Assembly: GCA_023428515.1 (NCBI GenBank)
Contig: JAEYXI010000354.1
Span: 1 to 5,991 of the forward strand
Reading direction: 5' to 3'
From: Pseudomonadota bacterium
GTDB taxonomy: Bacteria; Pseudomonadota; Alphaproteobacteria; Rhizobiales; Rhizobiaceae
Length of the DNA stretch: 5,991 nucleotides
The position numbers and the translations under genes are program-made. Within the stretch, counting starts at the first letter, position 1; the number at the start of each line of letters is the position of its first letter. A model generated the notes under the pieces. The model was not told where the DNA came from. It did no database searches and saw only the letters and a program-made list of their open reading frames with translations. Below, piece by piece: positions 5,270 through 5,991 of the stretch.

Positions 5270-5991
5270 ATGGAGCAATGCTGGCGCTGGTACGGACCGG
5301 GTGATCCGGTCACGCTCGATCACGTCAAGCAGGCCGGTGCCACCGGCGTGGTGACGGCCCTGCACGACATCTATGACGGTCGCGCCTGGCCGTTGGCCGA
5401 TGTGCTCGAGCGCAAGCGCATCATCGAAGAAAGCGGGCTCACCTGGTCGGTCGTCGAGAGTATCCCCGTCCACAACTCGATCAAGATCGGCTCTCCGGAA
5501 AGAGAGCGCTACGCGGGCTGGTACAAGGACAGCATCCGCGCGCTGGCCGAGGCCGGCATCGACCTCATCTGCTATAATTTCATGCCGGTAGTGGACTGGA
5601 CCCGCACCGACCTCGCCTATCGCCTGCCGACGACCGGTTACGCCCTGCGCTTCGACGCGATCGATTTTGCCGCCTACGACCTCTTCGTGCTCAAGCGCCG
5701 CAATGCGGAGGCGGGCTACAGCGCGGCCCGCATCGCGGAGGCCGAGGCGCGGCTGAAAACCTTGAGTGCTGAACGCATCGACCAGATCGAGCGCAACCTG
5801 ATCGCCGGCCTGCCGGCCACCGAACGCAGCTACAACCGCGAGACGATGCGGGAGGCGCTGGCCGAGTATGACGATATCGGTCCGGCCGAGTTGCGGGCGA
5901 ATCTTGCCTGGTTCCTGAAGGAGATCATCCCGGTCGCCGAGGAAGTCGGCACGCGCATGTGCATCCATCCCGACGACCCGCCCTTCTCGCT
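5270..5991 (+). CDS. uxuA: D-mannonate dehydratase (3' end cut by window)
   Basis: UxuA removes water from D-mannonate to give 2-keto-3-deoxy-D-gluconate in hexuronate (glucuronate) breakdown in the cytosol. The N-terminus [16 protein letters not shown] closely matches E. coli UxuA as I recall it. Further signatures are [12 protein letters not shown] (21-32), [14 protein letters not shown] (101-114), a charged helical insert (about 135-205) and the metal-site loop IHPDDPP (232-238, with His233). 240 codons are visible of about 395-400, so the later Cys, His and Asp metal ligands lie off the right edge. The ATG at 5270 is chosen over the in-frame GTG just before it because it matches the family N-terminus and has AGGAGG 7 bases upstream. 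It is transcribed divergently from the gntR operon, behind a probable promoter overlapped by a GntR-type operator. Genes for the next steps, if clustered, would be to the right. Confidence 0.95.
   Translation, partial: MEQCWRWYGPGDPVTLDHVKQAGATGVVTALHDIYDGRAWPLADVLERKRIIEESGLTWSVVESIPVHNSIKIGSPERERYAGWYKDSIRALAEAGIDLICYNFMPVVDWTRTDLAYRLPTTGYALRFDAIDFAAYDLFVLKRRNAEAGYSAARIAEAEARLKTLSAERIDQIERNLIAGLPATERSYNRETMREALAEYDDIGPAELRANLAWFLKEIIPVAEEVGTRMCIHPDDPPFS

Noticed and set aside
5255..5968. Minus-strand open frame of 237 codons
   Set aside because: Antisense to uxuA, which has a strong ribosome site, promoter and family motifs.

Overview
The window reads as chromosomal DNA from a GC-rich alphaproteobacterium of the order Hyphomicrobiales (Rhizobiales). 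The phosphomannomutase closely resembles the rhizobial form of that enzyme, an intergenic stretch resembles a palindromic repeat I associate with Mesorhizobium and its relatives, and the sugar-acid genes fit the catabolic style of that group. Genus is not proven.

Left part (1-1640): a phosphomannomutase/phosphoglucomutase gene lies on the minus strand and runs off the left edge, with its last 50 or so codons missing. A probable repeat lies just upstream of it. A complete tRNA-Pro(CGG) with its own promoter follows on the plus strand. About 116 non-coding bases then separate the tRNA from the next block.

Centre and right (1757-5991): this is a sugar-acid catabolic locus built around a divergent control region at 5115-5269. 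Leftward runs a tight four-gene operon: a GntR/FCD regulator, a short-chain dehydrogenase, a compact mannonate-dehydratase-like TIM-barrel enzyme, and an RraA/HMG-aldolase-like protein. The junctions are a 4-base ATGA overlap, a 9-base gap and a 5-base gap. Rightward starts a canonical D-mannonate dehydratase, uxuA, cut by the right edge after 240 codons.

The control region holds two copies of a 12-base element, in inverted orientation, each containing a match to the FadR-type GntR operator consensus TNGTNNNACNA. One copy sits between the -35 and -10 of a probable uxuA promoter and the other sits just upstream of the gntR start. The simplest reading is that the GntR protein represses both directions and is released by a sugar-acid inducer.

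The leftward enzymes form a possible oxidoreductase, dehydratase and pyruvate-releasing aldolase set. That could be a non-phosphorylative route for an unknown sugar or sugar acid, sitting next to the ordinary mannonate branch. The enzyme families are clear from the sequence; the substrate and order of steps are inference. No integrase, transposase, CRISPR array or phage gene was seen.
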